A DNA stretch of 64,000 nt from Nocardioides conyzicola. Lineage in GTDB: Bacteria; Actinomycetota; Actinomycetes; Propionibacteriales; Nocardioidaceae. The position numbers and the translations under genes were made by a program. Positions 45,823 to 57,106 of this stretch are shown here, in pieces (position 1 is the stretch's first letter; each line of letters starts with the position of its first letter). The notes below the pieces were generated by a model. It had not been told where the DNA came from. It did not search any database and was given only the letters and a program-made list of their open reading frames with translations. The stretch is from the NCBI RefSeq assembly GCF_039543825.1, contig NZ_BAABKM010000002.1, positions 2,698,133 to 2,762,132 on the forward strand, in the 5' to 3' direction.

Positions 45823-46269
45823 ATGACGGCGACCCCGGCGATCGACGGCTGGTTCACCACCGGCCCGGACCCGGCGCTGGTCGGGACCCGGTGCACGACC
45901 TGCGGGACCGTGTTCTTCCCCCGCAAGGCGGGGTTCTGCAGCAACCCGGCGTGCGCCGGCGACGAGTTCGAGGACGCCGAGCTCTCGCGGCGGGGGACGA
46001 TCTGGTCCTACACGGACGCGCAGTACCAGCCGCCCGCGCCGTACATCCCCAGCTCCGACCCCTACGTGCCGTTCGCGCTCGCCGCGGTCGAGCTGGCCGA
46101 GGGCCTGGTGGTCCTCGGGCAGGTGGCGCAGGGGTACGGCGTCGCCGACCTGCGCGTCGGAGCCGAGGCCGAGCTGGTCGTCGAGACGCTCTACACCGAC
46201 GAGACCGGCGACCGGACGATCTGGCGCTGGAAGCCCGTCACCGAGATGGGCGAGGAGTCCGAGCAGTGA
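45823..46269 (+). CDS. DUF35 OB-fold/zinc-ribbon acyl-CoA-binding partner protein
   Basis: 148 aa: N-terminal rubredoxin-like zinc ribbon with C-x2-C and C-x4-C (TRCTTCG, FCSNPAC), then an OB-fold. DUF35 proteins bind acyl-CoA and form complexes with thiolase-fold lipid-transfer proteins or MaoC hydratases in sterol side-chain degradation. AGGAG 5 nt upstream of the ATG sets the start. It overlaps the next gene by 4 nt (GTGA), consistent with a heteromer. Confidence 0.9.
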   Translation: MTATPAIDGWFTTGPDPALVGTRCTTCGTVFFPRKAGFCSNPACAGDEFEDAELSRRGTIWSYTDAQYQPPAPYIPSSDPYVPFALAAVELAEGLVVLGQVAQGYGVADLRVGAEAELVVETLYTDETGDRTIWRWKPVTEMGEESEQ

Positions 46270-47459
46270 GCGCACATGACGTGGCCGTCGCGGGTGTCGG
46301 CATGCACCCCTGGGGCAAGTGGGGCAAGAACTTCGTCGAGTACGGCGTGCACGCGTCGCGGGCCGCGCTCGCCGACAGCGGCGTCGCCTGGCAGGACGTC
46401 GACCTGATCGTCGGCGGCGAGACCGTCCGCAACGGGTACGGCGGCTATGTGGCCGGCGCGACCTTCGCCCAGGCGCTGGGCTGGAACGGCGCCAAGGTCG
46501 CCACGTCGTACGCCGCCTGCGCGACCGGCGCCCAGGCCCTCGACACCGCCCGCGCGCGGATCCTCGCCGGCCTGTCCGAGGTCGCCCTCGTCGTCGGTGC
46601 GGACACGACCCCGAAGGGCTTCCTCGCCCCCAACGCGGGCGAGCGCTGGGACGACCCCGACTGGCTGCGCTTCCGGCTGCTCGGCATGACGAACCCGGCG
46701 TACTTCGCCCTCTACGCCCGGCGGCGGATGGACCTCTACGGCGCCACCGCCGAGGACTTCGCGCAGGTGAAGGTCAAGAACGCCCGGCACGGCCTGGAGA
46801 ACCCCAACGCGCGCTACCGCAAGGCGGTCTCCGTCGAGGACGTGCTCACCAGCGCCGTCGTCTCCGACCCGCTGCACCTGCTCGACATCTGCGCGACCTC
46901 GGACGGAGCGGCCGCGGTGGTGCTCTGCTCGACGGAGTACGCCGCGAGGCACGGGCTCGGCGGCGGCGTGCGGATCAACGCGATCTCGACCGTCACGCCG
47001 ACCTTCCCCAACACGGTCATGGACATGCCCAACCTCTCGACCGACGCGACGACGGCAGTGCCCGCTGGCGACCTGACGTTCAAGGCGTCGATCGGCGCCG
47101 CGGCGTACGAGGAGGCGGGCGTCGACCCGGCCGACGTCTCGCTCGCGGAGGTCTACGACCTCTCGACCGCGCTCGAGCTGGACTGGATCGAGGACCTCCA
47201 GCTCTGCAAGCGGGGCGAGGCCGAGCCGCTGCTCCGCGCCGGCGACACGACCCTCGGCGGCCGGATCCCGGTCAACCCGTCCGGCGGCCTCGCCTGCTTC
47301 GGCGAGGCGGTCCCGGCCCAGGCGCTCGCCCAGGTGTGCGAGGTGACCTGGCAGCTGCGCGGCCAGGCGACCGGCCGTCAGGTCGAGGGCGCGCGCGTCG
47401 GCATCACCGCCAACCAGGGCCTCTTCGGCCACGGCTCCTCGGTGCTCCTCAGCGTCTGA
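46266..47459 (+). CDS. Thiolase-fold lipid-transfer (Ltp-type) protein
   Basis: 397 aa with the thiolase fold of SCP-x/Ltp proteins: SYAACATGAQALDTA (nucleophile-position Cys), EVYDLSTALELDW, and NPSGGLACFGEAVPAQAL near the C-terminus. Such proteins act as thiolases or, with DUF35 partners, as retro-aldolases releasing propionyl-CoA in steroid side-chain breakdown. GTG start overlapping the DUF35 stop. Followed by a very long palindrome. Confidence 0.9.
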   Translation: MSAHDVAVAGVGMHPWGKWGKNFVEYGVHASRAALADSGVAWQDVDLIVGGETVRNGYGGYVAGATFAQALGWNGAKVATSYAACATGAQALDTARARILAGLSEVALVVGADTTPKGFLAPNAGERWDDPDWLRFRLLGMTNPAYFALYARRRMDLYGATAEDFAQVKVKNARHGLENPNARYRKAVSVEDVLTSAVVSDPLHLLDICATSDGAAAVVLCSTEYAARHGLGGGVRINAISTVTPTFPNTVMDMPNLSTDATTAVPAGDLTFKASIGAAAYEEAGVDPADVSLAEVYDLSTALELDWIEDLQLCKRGEAEPLLRAGDTTLGGRIPVNPSGGLACFGEAVPAQALAQVCEVTWQLRGQATGRQVEGARVGITANQGLFGHGSSVLLSV

Positions 47460-47470
47460 CCCCCGCCCCG

Positions 47471-47533
47471 CGTCGAGTGACGCGAAACGGCCCCCAGAGC
47501 AACGTTCTGGGGGCCGTTTCGCGTCACTCGACG
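47471..47533. terminator. 28-bp perfect inverted repeat
   Basis: Arms 47471-47498 and 47506-47533 are exact reverse complements around a 7-nt loop. The core (GGCCCCCAGA / TCTGGGGGCC) resembles a terminator, but the arms extend far beyond the usual length. It lies 11 nt after the thiolase stop and 206 nt before cydA. Terminator, or a mobile REP/MITE-like palindrome. Confidence 0.7.
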
Positions 47534-47602
47534 ATCTCGGGTGGCCCAGGTCACGACCAGAGGGGGTACGACGGACCCCCCTGAAACACCCCTTCCCAGA
47601 CT

Positions 47603-47620
47603 TTGAGAAAGTTTTCACAA
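47603..47620 (+). promoter_or_regulatory. Rex-like operator upstream of cydA
   Basis: TTGAGAA-AGTT-TTCACAA matches the Rex operator TTGTGAAnnnnTTCACAA at 13 of 14 defined positions. It lies 120 nt before the cydA start. Rex represses cyd genes at low NADH/NAD+ in Streptomyces, so oxygen/redox control of this operon is likely. Confidence 0.72.
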
Positions 47621-47739
47621 GCGCGAGGAAGGGACCTTTGGCCCGTTCCGGGGGACCCACGGCACGGGCGCGAAGGGCAGGGTCTTCCTAGCGTTGACCC
47701 GTCGCAGTCGCTGCGTAGAAGACTTCTGGGGAGACCACG

Positions 47740-49191
47740 TTGGACAGCATTCTCGACATCGCCCGGTGGCAGTTCGGCATCATCACCGTCTACCACTTCC
47801 TGTTCGTCCCGCTGACGATCGGGCTCACCGCCCTGGTGGCGGTCATGGAGACCCAGTGGCTCCGGACCAAGAACCCCGAGTGGCTCCGGCTGACGAAGTT
47901 CTTCGCCAAGCTGATGCTGATCAACTTCGCGATCGGCGTCGTCACCGGCATCGTCCAGGAGTTCCAGTTCGGGATGAACTGGTCGGACTACTCCCGCTTC
48001 GTCGGGGACGTCTTCGGCGCCCCGCTCGCGGTCGAGGCGCTGCTGGCGTTCTTCCTCGAGTCGACGTTCCTCGGCCTGTGGATCTTCGGCTGGGACAAGC
48101 TGCCGCGCGGCCTGCACTGCGCTTGCATGTGGATCGTCCACGTCGGCACGCTCGCGTCGAGCTGGTTCATCCTCGCCGCCAACTCCTGGATGCAGCACCC
48201 GGTCGGCTACCTGTACAACCCCGACAACGGTCGCGCCGAGCTGACCGACTTCTGGGCCGTGATGTTCAACAAGGTGCAGCTCGCGACGTTCCCGCACGTG
48301 ATCCTCGCGGCGTACATGACCGGAGGCGCCTTCGTCCTCGGCGTCTCCGCCTGGCTCTACGTGTCCAAGCGCCACCAGCCGGACCGCACGACGTACCGGA
48401 TGGCGATCCGGCTCGGCGCCTGGGTCGTCCTGGTCGCGGGCCTCGGCGTCGCCGTCAGCGGTGACTACCAGGGCAAGATCATGACCGAGGTGCAGCCGAT
48501 GAAGATGGCCGCGGCCGAGGCGCTCTACGACACCGAGGCGCCGGCGTCGTTCTCGGTCATCACGATCGGTACGCCGGACGGGAAGTCCGAGAAGTTCGCG
48601 ATCAAGATCCCGCACCTGCTGTCGTTCCTGGCCACCGGGACGTGGGACGGCAAGGTCGAGGGGATCAACGACCTGCGGGCGCAGTACCAGGAGAAGTACG
48701 GCCAGGACCCGGGCGCGCGCTACTACGACCCGTCCGGCAACTACTCGCCGATCATCCCGGTGACGTACTGGTCCTTCCGCTACATGATCGGCCTCGGCAT
48801 GTTCGCGGCGTTCCTCGCGACGGTGATCCTCTTCCTCACCCGCAGGGGCCGAGCGCCGACGACGAAGTGGTTCGGCCGGATGGCCATCGGTGCCCCGATC
48901 CTGATGCTGCTCGCCAACTCGGCCGGCTGGATCTTCACCGAGATGGGCCGCCAGCCCTGGGTGGTCTTCGGCCTGATGAACACGTCCAACGGTGTCTCGC
49001 CGGGGGTCAGCACGACGGAGGCCTGGATCTCGCTGCTCTCGCTGACCCTCCTGTACGGCGTCCTCGCGGTCGTCGAGGTCGGTCTCATCCTGCGCTTCTC
49101 GAAGCGGGGCCTGGACCCGTTCGAGGAGCCACCGGACCCGACGCTCGGCGGCAGTGGCGACGACGACCGCCCGCTGGCGTTCGCCTACTAG
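47740..49191 (+). CDS. cydA: Cytochrome bd oxidase subunit I
   Basis: 483-aa membrane quinol oxidase subunit. His19 (VYHFLFVP) is the expected haem ligand, GRQPW with the following Met region is present, and nine or so helices fit. The Q-loop is of the short type, as in other actinobacteria and firmicutes. TTG start with GGGGAGA upstream. Sits behind a Rex-like operator. Reduces O2 at high affinity with electrons from (mena)quinol. Confidence 0.96.
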   Translation: MDSILDIARWQFGIITVYHFLFVPLTIGLTALVAVMETQWLRTKNPEWLRLTKFFAKLMLINFAIGVVTGIVQEFQFGMNWSDYSRFVGDVFGAPLAVEALLAFFLESTFLGLWIFGWDKLPRGLHCACMWIVHVGTLASSWFILAANSWMQHPVGYLYNPDNGRAELTDFWAVMFNKVQLATFPHVILAAYMTGGAFVLGVSAWLYVSKRHQPDRTTYRMAIRLGAWVVLVAGLGVAVSGDYQGKIMTEVQPMKMAAAEALYDTEAPASFSVITIGTPDGKSEKFAIKIPHLLSFLATGTWDGKVEGINDLRAQYQEKYGQDPGARYYDPSGNYSPIIPVTYWSFRYMIGLGMFAAFLATVILFLTRRGRAPTTKWFGRMAIGAPILMLLANSAGWIFTEMGRQPWVVFGLMNTSNGVSPGVSTTEAWISLLSLTLLYGVLAVVEVGLILRFSKRGLDPFEEPPDPTLGGSGDDDRPLAFAY

Positions 49192-49206
49192 GAGAGGAGA
49201 GACGAC

Positions 49207-50219
<1,013 letters not shown>

Positions 50220-50223
<4 letters not shown>

Positions 50224-53200
50224 GACCCACCGATCCGGCGGTACGGCGGCAGCTCGCGCCCGCGCGGCGCCAGCTCGCCGTCGTGCTCGTCGCCGGTGGC
50301 ATCGGCAGCCTGCTGCTGGTCGGGCAGGCCTGGGCGGTCACCGAGCTGATCCTCGCCGCGCTGGACGACGGCGCCGTCGGCGCCTGGGCGGCGGTCGTCG
50401 TCGCGGTCTTCGCGGCCCGGGCGCTGACTGGCTGGACCACCGATGCGATGGCTGCGCGTGCGGCCGCGGTCGTCGGGTCCGACGTACGACGGCGCGTGGT
50501 CGGTGCCATCCTGCGCGACGGTGGTGCCGGCGGGTCGACCGGCGAGCTGGCCGGCCTGGCGACCCGGGGTGCGGCGGCGGCCGAGCCCTACCTGACCCGC
50601 TACGTCCCCGCCCTGGTGCTGGCCGGCGTGCTGCCGGTCGTGACGCTGGTGGCGATCGCCACGCAGGACCCGATGAGCGCCCTGATCGTGCTGGTGACGC
50701 TGCCGCTGATACCGGTCTTCGGGATCCTGGTCGGGCTCGCGACCCGCGACCGGGCCCGGCTGCAGTGGCGCGCGCTGGCGTCGCTGTCCGGTCACTTCCT
50801 CGACGTGATGCGCGGCCTGCCGACCCTGGTGGCCTTCCGTCGCGCCGAGGCCCAGTCGTCGACGATCCGCGCGATCACCGACCGCTACCGCCGCAGGACC
50901 CTGCAGACGCTGCAGATCGCGTTCGCGTCGTCGGCCGTGCTGGAGCTCGTGGCGACCCTCTCGGTCGCGCTGGTGGCCGTCACCGTGGGCATCCGGCTGT
51001 CCAACGGAGACCTCGACCTCCAGACCGCGCTGGTCGTGCTGCTCCTGGCGCCCGAGGCCTACTGGCCGCTGCGCCGGGTGGGCGCGGAGTTCCACGCCGC
51101 GGCCGAGGGGGTCGCGACGTTCGAGGCCGCGAGCGAGCTGGTCGACGCGGGGGACCCGACCCCGCACCGGCGTCCCGGCTCGATGCGGCTCGAGCACGTG
51201 AGCGTGCTGCGGCCCGGCCGCGCCGTACCCGCCCTCGACGACGTCAGCCTCGCCGTGCCCGACCGGGGCGTCCTGGCCGTCACGGGCCCGTCGGGGTGCG
51301 GCAAGTCGACGCTGCTCGCGGTGCTCGCCGGCCTGCTCGAGCCGACGTCCGGCACCGTCCACGGGCCGACCCGCGACCGCATCGCGTGGCTGCCGCAGCG
51401 GCCGGTCTTCGTGTCCGGGACGGTCGCCGACAACCTGCGCCTGGCGCTGCCCGACGCGACCGACGACCAGCTGCGCTCGGCGCTGCGGTCGGTTGCCCTG
51501 CCGGTCGACCTCGACACCCGGCTCGGTGAGGACGGCACCACGCTGTCCGCCGGCGAGCGCGCGCGGCTGGCGCTGGCGCGCGTGGTGCTGGCGGCGCGGC
51601 CGTACGTGCTGCTCGACGAGCCGACGGCCCACCTCGACGCCGCGACGGAGCGGGTCATCGCCGAGACCGTGCGCGAGCTCGGACGGACCTCCTCGGTGGT
51701 CGTCGTCGCCCATCGGCCCGCGCTCGTCGCGCTCGCCGACCGGGTGGTCGCCCTGAGCACGCCTGAGCCGGTGCTGGCGGTCCGCGCGGCCTCGGTCGCG
51801 GGGGCCATGCCGTCGCCGGAGAAGCCTGTGGACGAGAAGCGTCGCGGGCTCCTGCTGCCCACGGTGCTCGGCGGCCTCGCGTCCGCGTCGGGGGTCGCGC
51901 TCACGGCCACCGCCGGCTGGCTGATCGTGCGGGCGTCGTACCAGCCCGCGATCCTCACGCTGGTCGTCGCGATCGTCGCGGTGCGTGCCTTCGGCATCGC
52001 GCGCCCGGCGCTGCGCTACGTCGAGCGCCTGCGCTCCCACGACGTCGTGCTGCGGATGCTCGCCGACCGCCGGGTCGCGGTGTACGACGCGGTCGTGCCG
52101 CTCACGCCCGGTGCGTTGGGGCGGCGTCGCGGGGACGTGCTCGCGTCCGTCGTGGACGACGTCGACGCCGTGCTCGACCGGGAGCTGCGGGTGCGGATGC
52201 CGGTGCGCGGGTTCGCCATCACGGCGACCGTGGCCGTCGCGTTCGCCGCCTTCGCTGCGCCGCCTGCGGTGGCCGTGGTGCTGGGCGTCTGTGCTGCCGC
52301 AGCGGCCGCCTACACCCTCGCTCGGGTGGGGGCGACCCGCGCCGAGCGCGCCGCCGTCGCCACCCGCGCGCGGCTCTCCGACGCGGTCGTCGAGGTCACC
52401 CAGACCGCCAGCGAGCTCGCGATGTGGCAGGCCGAGGCGCGCGCGGTCGACGTGGTCGTCGGCCTGAGCGCCGACCTCGGTCGCCGTACCGTCGCCGCCG
52501 CGACCTGGCTCGCCACGGCCCGGGCCCTGGTCCTGCTCGCGTCCGGGGTGGGGGTCGCGGCTGCTGCGCTCGTGATGCCCGGCGCCGTGTCCGGCCCGAT
52601 GCTCGCGCTGCTGGTGCTGCTGCCGCTCGCCCTCGGCGAGCCGGCGTCCTCGCTGGCCGACGCCGGCGCGCTCGCGGCCCGGACCCGGGCGGCCGAGGAC
52701 CGGCTGGCCGCACTGTCGGCGCGGTCGCCGGCCGTCGTCGACGCCGTTGCGCCGGTCCCGCTCGTCGGCGACACGATGCGGCTCGACGCGGTGTCGGCGG
52801 CCTGGGACGACCGGATCGTGCTGCACGACCTGGACCTGCTGATCGAGCCCGGCGACCGGCTCGCGGTCGTCGGCCCGACCGGCTGCGGCAAGAGCACGCT
52901 CGCGTCCCTGCTGCTGCGCTTCGTCGACCCCGTGAGCGGCGCCGTACGGCTGGGCGACCGGTCCCTGACCGAGCTGTCCCTCGACGACGTGCGCCGGACC
53001 GTCGGCCTGGTCGACGACGACCCGCACATCTTCGCCACGACCTTGGTCGAGAACGTCCGCCTGGCGCGCCCGTCCGCGACCGACGCCGACGTCGAGGTCG
53101 CCCTGCGCCAGGCGCGCCTCGGCGCGTGGCTCGACGCCCTGCCCGACGGCCTCGACAGCTGGCTCGGCGACGGGCACGCCCAGGTCTCCGGCGGCGAACG

Positions 53201-53402
53201 AGCCCGCATCGCGATCGCCCGCTCCCTGCTCGCCGACCAGCCGGTGCTGGTCCTCGACGAGCCGGCCGCCCACCTCGACGGCGCCACGGCCGACGAGCTC
53301 GCCGAAGAGGTCCTCGGTGGCGAGCGTCGCCGTACCGTCGTGTGGATCACCCACGCCGACGCCGGCCTCGACCGCGTGGACCGGGTCGTCAGCCTCGCCT
53401 GA
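50220..53402 (+). CDS. cydDC: Fused CydD-CydC ABC exporter required for bd oxidase assembly
   Basis: 1060-aa single polypeptide with two complete half-transporters. CydD half: six helices (about 20-300), Walker [10 protein letters not shown], signature LSAGERARLALAR, Walker B YVLLDEPTAHLD. CydC half: six helices (about 545-820), Walker A GPTGCGKST, signature VSGGERARIAIAR, Walker B VLVLDEPAAHLD. E. coli has two separate genes for this heterodimeric glutathione/cysteine (haem-linked) exporter; a fused form is seen in other actinobacteria. GTG start. Confidence 0.94.
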
Positions 53403-53429
53403 GTCCGCGCCCGGCCCTATGCTGCCGAC

Positions 53430-53756
53430 GTGACGTGGCGTCCCGGCGTGCTCGACGTAGGCGTGCTCTGCCTGGTCGGATTCTTCGGCGTCATCCTCAC
53501 CTTGGGCGCGATCACGAGTGCCGTGGAGCGCGACCCCACCGCCGTCGTCTGGGCGCTCGGGGCGCTGGTGGTCGTGGCGCTGACGGTGGTGATCTGGCGC
53601 AACGGTCGCGGAGCACCGCTGGCCCGGCTGCTCGGTCTCGGTGCGGTGATCGCCGTCCTGGTGATGGCCGGGTCCCTGGTCGTCGCGGCGCTGGTGGGAG
53701 CTCTCCTCATCGCCGACCTGCTCCACGGCTCGCGGGTGACGGGTGGGGCCGCCTGA
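53430..53756 (+). CDS. Small three-helix membrane protein
   Basis: 108 aa with three hydrophobic segments (about 7-27, 39-56, 67-100) and almost no polar loops. Family not recognised. TATGCT (53418-53423) ends 6 nt before the GTG, which fits leaderless transcription. Lies 27 nt after cydDC; may or may not belong to that operon. Confidence 0.6.
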   Translation: MTWRPGVLDVGVLCLVGFFGVILTLGAITSAVERDPTAVVWALGALVVVALTVVIWRNGRGAPLARLLGLGAVIAVLVMAGSLVVAALVGALLIADLLHGSRVTGGAA

Positions 53757-53777
53757 CGACGGCACGTCCCATGCAGC

Positions 53778-54614
53778 TCATGGAAGCTCCTGCGTGCCGA
53801 CGACGGAGAGCAGCTCGAGCTTCTCGTGGCTCTCACTGCCCGGGACGGCGGTGTAGACGAGCAGCAGATGCGCCTGGTCGGGGTCCTGCAGCGTCTGGCA
53901 GCGTAGGTCGAGCACGCCGAGCATGGGGTGCTGGAACTTCTTCAGCTCCCTGGGTCGAACGCCCACCTCGTGGGTCTGCCAGAGGCTCTCGAACTCAGCG
54001 CTCTCCTGCCGCAAGCGGGTCGCGAATGCGGCAGCGCGGGAGCCGGGCCCCCGCTTCGTGGCCAGCTCACGCAAGCCGGAGGCGAACATCCGGGACATGA
54101 AGTCGTGCTCCTCCTCGACGTACAGCGCCCGGGTGGCGGGCTGCGTGAACCAGCGGTAGCCGATGCTCCGGTCCGGACCTCGGTGCACCGACATGTCGCC
54201 GACCAGGGCAACCCCGAGCGGCGTCTGCCGCAACGTCTCACCGAGCTCGGTGACGATCTCTGCGGGGGTGTCGCTCAGCCGGTCCAGGATCCTGAGCATC
54301 CCCGGGCTGACGTGCTCGCTGTCCACGCCGCGGCTCGGCGGGTGGTGACCGGCCAACCGGTAGAGGTGGTCGCGCTCGTCCAGGCTCAGGTGCAGGCCCT
54401 GTGCGATCGACGCGATCATCTGCTCGGAGGGTTGCGGCCCGCGTTCCTGCTCCAGGCGGGAGTAGTAGTCGGGGGACATGTGGCACAGGACCGCGACCTC
54501 CTCGCGGCGCAGGCCGCTGGTCCGCCGCCTCTGTCCCCGCGGCAGACCCACGTCCTCGGGCGGCAGTGCCTCCCGTCGGCCGCGCAGGAACCCAGCCAGC
54601 TCTCCTCGGTCCAC
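53778..54614 (-). CDS. XRE-family regulator with MmyB-like ligand-binding domain
   Basis: 278 aa: N-terminal helix-turn-helix (about 5-80; [25 protein letters not shown]) and a C-terminal PAS-like MmyB domain (about 100-270; [20 protein letters not shown]). This class typically regulates a divergently transcribed short-chain dehydrogenase, as here. The GTG at 54614 was chosen because GAGGAGG precedes it; the open frame continues upstream across the divergent gene's promoter and is not coding there. Confidence 0.9.
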   Translation of the reverse strand: MDRGELAGFLRGRREALPPEDVGLPRGQRRRTSGLRREEVAVLCHMSPDYYSRLEQERGPQPSEQMIASIAQGLHLSLDERDHLYRLAGHHPPSRGVDSEHVSPGMLRILDRLSDTPAEIVTELGETLRQTPLGVALVGDMSVHRGPDRSIGYRWFTQPATRALYVEEEHDFMSRMFASGLRELATKRGPGSRAAAFATRLRQESAEFESLWQTHEVGVRPRELKKFQHPMLGVLDLRCQTLQDPDQAHLLLVYTAVPGSESHEKLELLSVVGTQELP

Positions 54615-54668
54615 CCCACCGCCTCCTCTCGTCAGGCGTCCCACCTTCGCAGGTCCCGAAGCGGCTAT

Positions 54669-54738
54669 CCACGGATCGTCGGTCCCCCTCTCGGGCTCTT
54701 GGAGGGACCGGTCAACCACGGATCGGCAGACCGTGGAT
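54669..54738. promoter_or_regulatory. Candidate operator repeats between the XRE regulator and the dehydrogenase
   Basis: CCACGGATCG occurs twice in direct orientation (54669-54678 and 54716-54725). An inverted CCGTGGAT follows at 54731-54738. Repeats in a divergent regulator/target gap are plausible regulator sites. Confidence 0.4.
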
Positions 54739-54801
54739 GTGGTCCCGCACGTCTGCGCAGACTCGTGGAGCAACGACCGAGCCACCACCGAGGAGCACGA
54801 C

Positions 54802-55737
54802 ATGACGACGAACGCCGACCTGACCATCCCCGGACTCAGGGGGCGACGCGCTGTGATCACAGGCGCCAGCGACGGGATGGGGCTGGTGATGGCCCAGCGT
54901 CTCGCCGGCGCCGGCGCCGAGGTGATCCTGCCGGTGCGCAATCGCGCCAAGGGAGACGCAGCCATCGCCGCCATCCGCGCCGTGCATCCTGACGCGAACG
55001 TCTCCCTGCGCGATCTCGACCTGTCCTCGCTCGCGTCCGTCGCCGCTCTCGGCGAGACCTTGAGCGCCGAGGACCAGCCGATCCATCTCCTCCTCAACAA
55101 CGCCGGCGTGATGACCCCGCCCGAGCGCCAGACGACCGTCGATGGTCTCGAGCTCCAGCTCGCCACCAACCACCTCGGGCACTTCGCTCTCGTCGGCCAC
55201 CTCCTGCCGAGCCTTCGCGCGGGAAGGGCACGCGTGACGTCGCAGCTCAGCGTCGCCGCGGCTCGCGGCTCCATCCGATGGGACGACCTGTCCTGGACCA
55301 GCGAGTACGACGGCATGAAGGCCTACCGGCAGTCGAAGATCGCGTTGGGACTCTTCGGGCTGGAGCTGCACCGCCGGAGCACGGCCGAGGGCTGGGGCAT
55401 CGTCAGCAACCTCGCCCACCCCGGTGTCGCGCCGACGAGCCTCCTGGCCGCGCGACCGGAGATGGGTCGGGACCAGGACACCGGTGCGCGCCGCGTCGTA
55501 CGACTGATGTCTGCCCTCGGCCTGGTCGGAACGGTGGAGACGGCAGGCAGGTCCGCCCTCTACGCCGCCACCTCACCGGACGCCTCGGGCGGGCGGTTCT
55601 ACAGTCCGAGCGGTGTCGGGCACCTGACCGGGCGCCCCGCGGAACAGAAGCTGTTCAAGCCGCTCCAGGACCAGCAGGCTGCGCAGCGGATCTGGGCGGT
55701 GTCCGAAGACCTGACCGGCATCCGGGTTGCTGGCTGA
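54802..55737 (+). CDS. Short-chain dehydrogenase/reductase
   Basis: 311-aa Rossmann-fold NAD(P)-dependent oxidoreductase: TGASDGMG cofactor loop, NNAG, Ser in SQLSVAA, and YRQSK (Tyr/Lys pair). Resembles the retinol-dehydrogenase/WWOX-like SDR group; substrate unknown. Controlled probably by the divergent XRE protein. ATG 187 nt from the regulator start, without a strong ribosome-binding site (GAGGAGCACGAC). Confidence 0.92.
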   Translation: MTTNADLTIPGLRGRRAVITGASDGMGLVMAQRLAGAGAEVILPVRNRAKGDAAIAAIRAVHPDANVSLRDLDLSSLASVAALGETLSAEDQPIHLLLNNAGVMTPPERQTTVDGLELQLATNHLGHFALVGHLLPSLRAGRARVTSQLSVAAARGSIRWDDLSWTSEYDGMKAYRQSKIALGLFGLELHRRSTAEGWGIVSNLAHPGVAPTSLLAARPEMGRDQDTGARRVVRLMSALGLVGTVETAGRSALYAATSPDASGGRFYSPSGVGHLTGRPAEQKLFKPLQDQQAAQRIWAVSEDLTGIRVAG

Positions 55738-55748
55738 ACGCGATCGAC

Positions 55749-56996
55749 CTACGTGCGTCGGTGGAAGGTGACCTTGCCGGTGGGTTGGTGGGTGGTCTCG
55801 TAGGTCGGGTCGTGGGCTCGGGCGTGGTGGCGGGGGCAGAGCACGCCGCCGTTGGCGAGGTCGGTGTTGCCGTCGTCGGCCCATCTCTGCCAGTGGTGGG
55901 CGTGGCAGAGCCAGGGTGGCCAGTCGCATCCCTCGGCGACGCAGCCGCCATCCCTGATGCCGAGGGCGGTGAGCTGAGCCTTGGTGAAGAACCGCTTGGC
56001 TCGGCCGACGTCGAGGACCTCGCTCTTGCCGTCGAGGACGACGGGGAGGATCCGGGCGGTGCACGCCAGCCGGCGGACCTGGCTCGGGCTGATGCGCTCG
56101 CCGGTGTCGAGCACCCCGGCCTTCTCGAGCCTTCCGGTCAACACGTCGAGGTCGATGTGGATGACGATGGTGGCGTCGGTGCCGCCCACCTTGGGCAGGT
56201 CCTTGGCGGAGATCCGTTCGATGAGCTCGGCGAACGCGCTCCCCATCCGCTGCGGGCCGGGGCGGCGTTCGACCCCGGGCCCGTGGGTCGCGGCCTGATG
56301 CTTGGGTGCCGCGATCGCGAGAAGCATCTTCTTGAACATCGCCGCCTGCACGGTCGGCATGGTGAACCGGCCGTGAGTCTTGCCGTGCCCGTCGTCGGTC
56401 ATCGTCAGCCGCATCGCCTGCGCGGCCTTGGCCTCCTCCTTCTCCAGGAGGTCAGCCTCGTGCTGGTCCGCCAGGTCCGGGGCCACCACTTCCAACAGCC
56501 TCCGGCCGAGGATCCGCAACGTCTTCGCGTCATGCTCAGCAGCGGCCTCGACCAGGTGGCGTTCCGCGCGGATCACGAGGTCGGGGTCCAGGTCCTGCGG
56601 GAGCTCCTTGACCGCGCGGACGATCACGACCGCCTGCTCCGGCCGGAGGTCGCCGACAGCGAGCGCATCCCGGACGTGGTCGTGGGTGTCCAGGTCGTAG
56701 CCGAGGTGCACCACCCCAGCAGCCGCCGACCGGGTCATCCGAGTCTGATGCGCCAACCAGGTGGCGGTCGAGGTGGCACCGACGTCGGTGCCGACCTGCA
56801 GCTCGTCCGCGTGCCGCGCGACCCGGGCGCGGAGCTCCACGACCTGCGCCTCGAGCCGGGTCAGCTCCAGCAGCGTCGACGCGGCCTCGGCAGAAGACAT
56901 GGACCACACCGACGCATCCACCACGGCGTCGACGAGGCCGCGCATCCGCGCGGTCGCCGTCGCCACCTGGTGGTGAGGTGTGGTCATCGCTGTCAT
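55749..56996 (-). CDS. DUF222/HNH endonuclease (13E12 repeat family)
   Basis: About 415 aa. DUF222 helical domain (about 20-250), then an HNH nuclease domain at the C-terminus: GCVAEGCDWPPWLCHAHHWQRW (in two parts), DLANGGVLCPRHHARAHD. This family is multi-copy in actinobacteria and behaves like a mobile element (13E12 in mycobacteria). ATG at 56996 chosen over a TTG at 57008. No ribosome-binding site stands out. Convergent with the dehydrogenase (11-nt gap); its 5' side borders a repeat region. Confidence 0.9.
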   Translation of the reverse strand: MTAMTTPHHQVATATARMRGLVDAVVDASVWSMSSAEAASTLLELTRLEAQVVELRARVARHADELQVGTDVGATSTATWLAHQTRMTRSAAAGVVHLGYDLDTHDHVRDALAVGDLRPEQAVVIVRAVKELPQDLDPDLVIRAERHLVEAAAEHDAKTLRILGRRLLEVVAPDLADQHEADLLEKEEAKAAQAMRLTMTDDGHGKTHGRFTMPTVQAAMFKKMLLAIAAPKHQAATHGPGVERRPGPQRMGSAFAELIERISAKDLPKVGGTDATIVIHIDLDVLTGRLEKAGVLDTGERISPSQVRRLACTARILPVVLDGKSEVLDVGRAKRFFTKAQLTALGIRDGGCVAEGCDWPPWLCHAHHWQRWADDGNTDLANGGVLCPRHHARAHDPTYETTHQPTGKVTFHRRT

Positions 56997-57106
56997 GGGA
57001 CTAGCCAAGCACTGCCCACCGACAGTCAGAGGCCTCAGACGGCTTTATACAGGGTTGTAGGTCACGAAAAGGTCACGATCTCGATGGCGGGAGGGCGGTT
57101 GGCTTT

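Noticed and set aside
54615..55316. Longer minus-strand start of the XRE regulator reaching 55316
   Set aside because: It would run through the divergent promoter and the dehydrogenase gene; a GTG with GAGGAGG at 54614 gives the normal family length.
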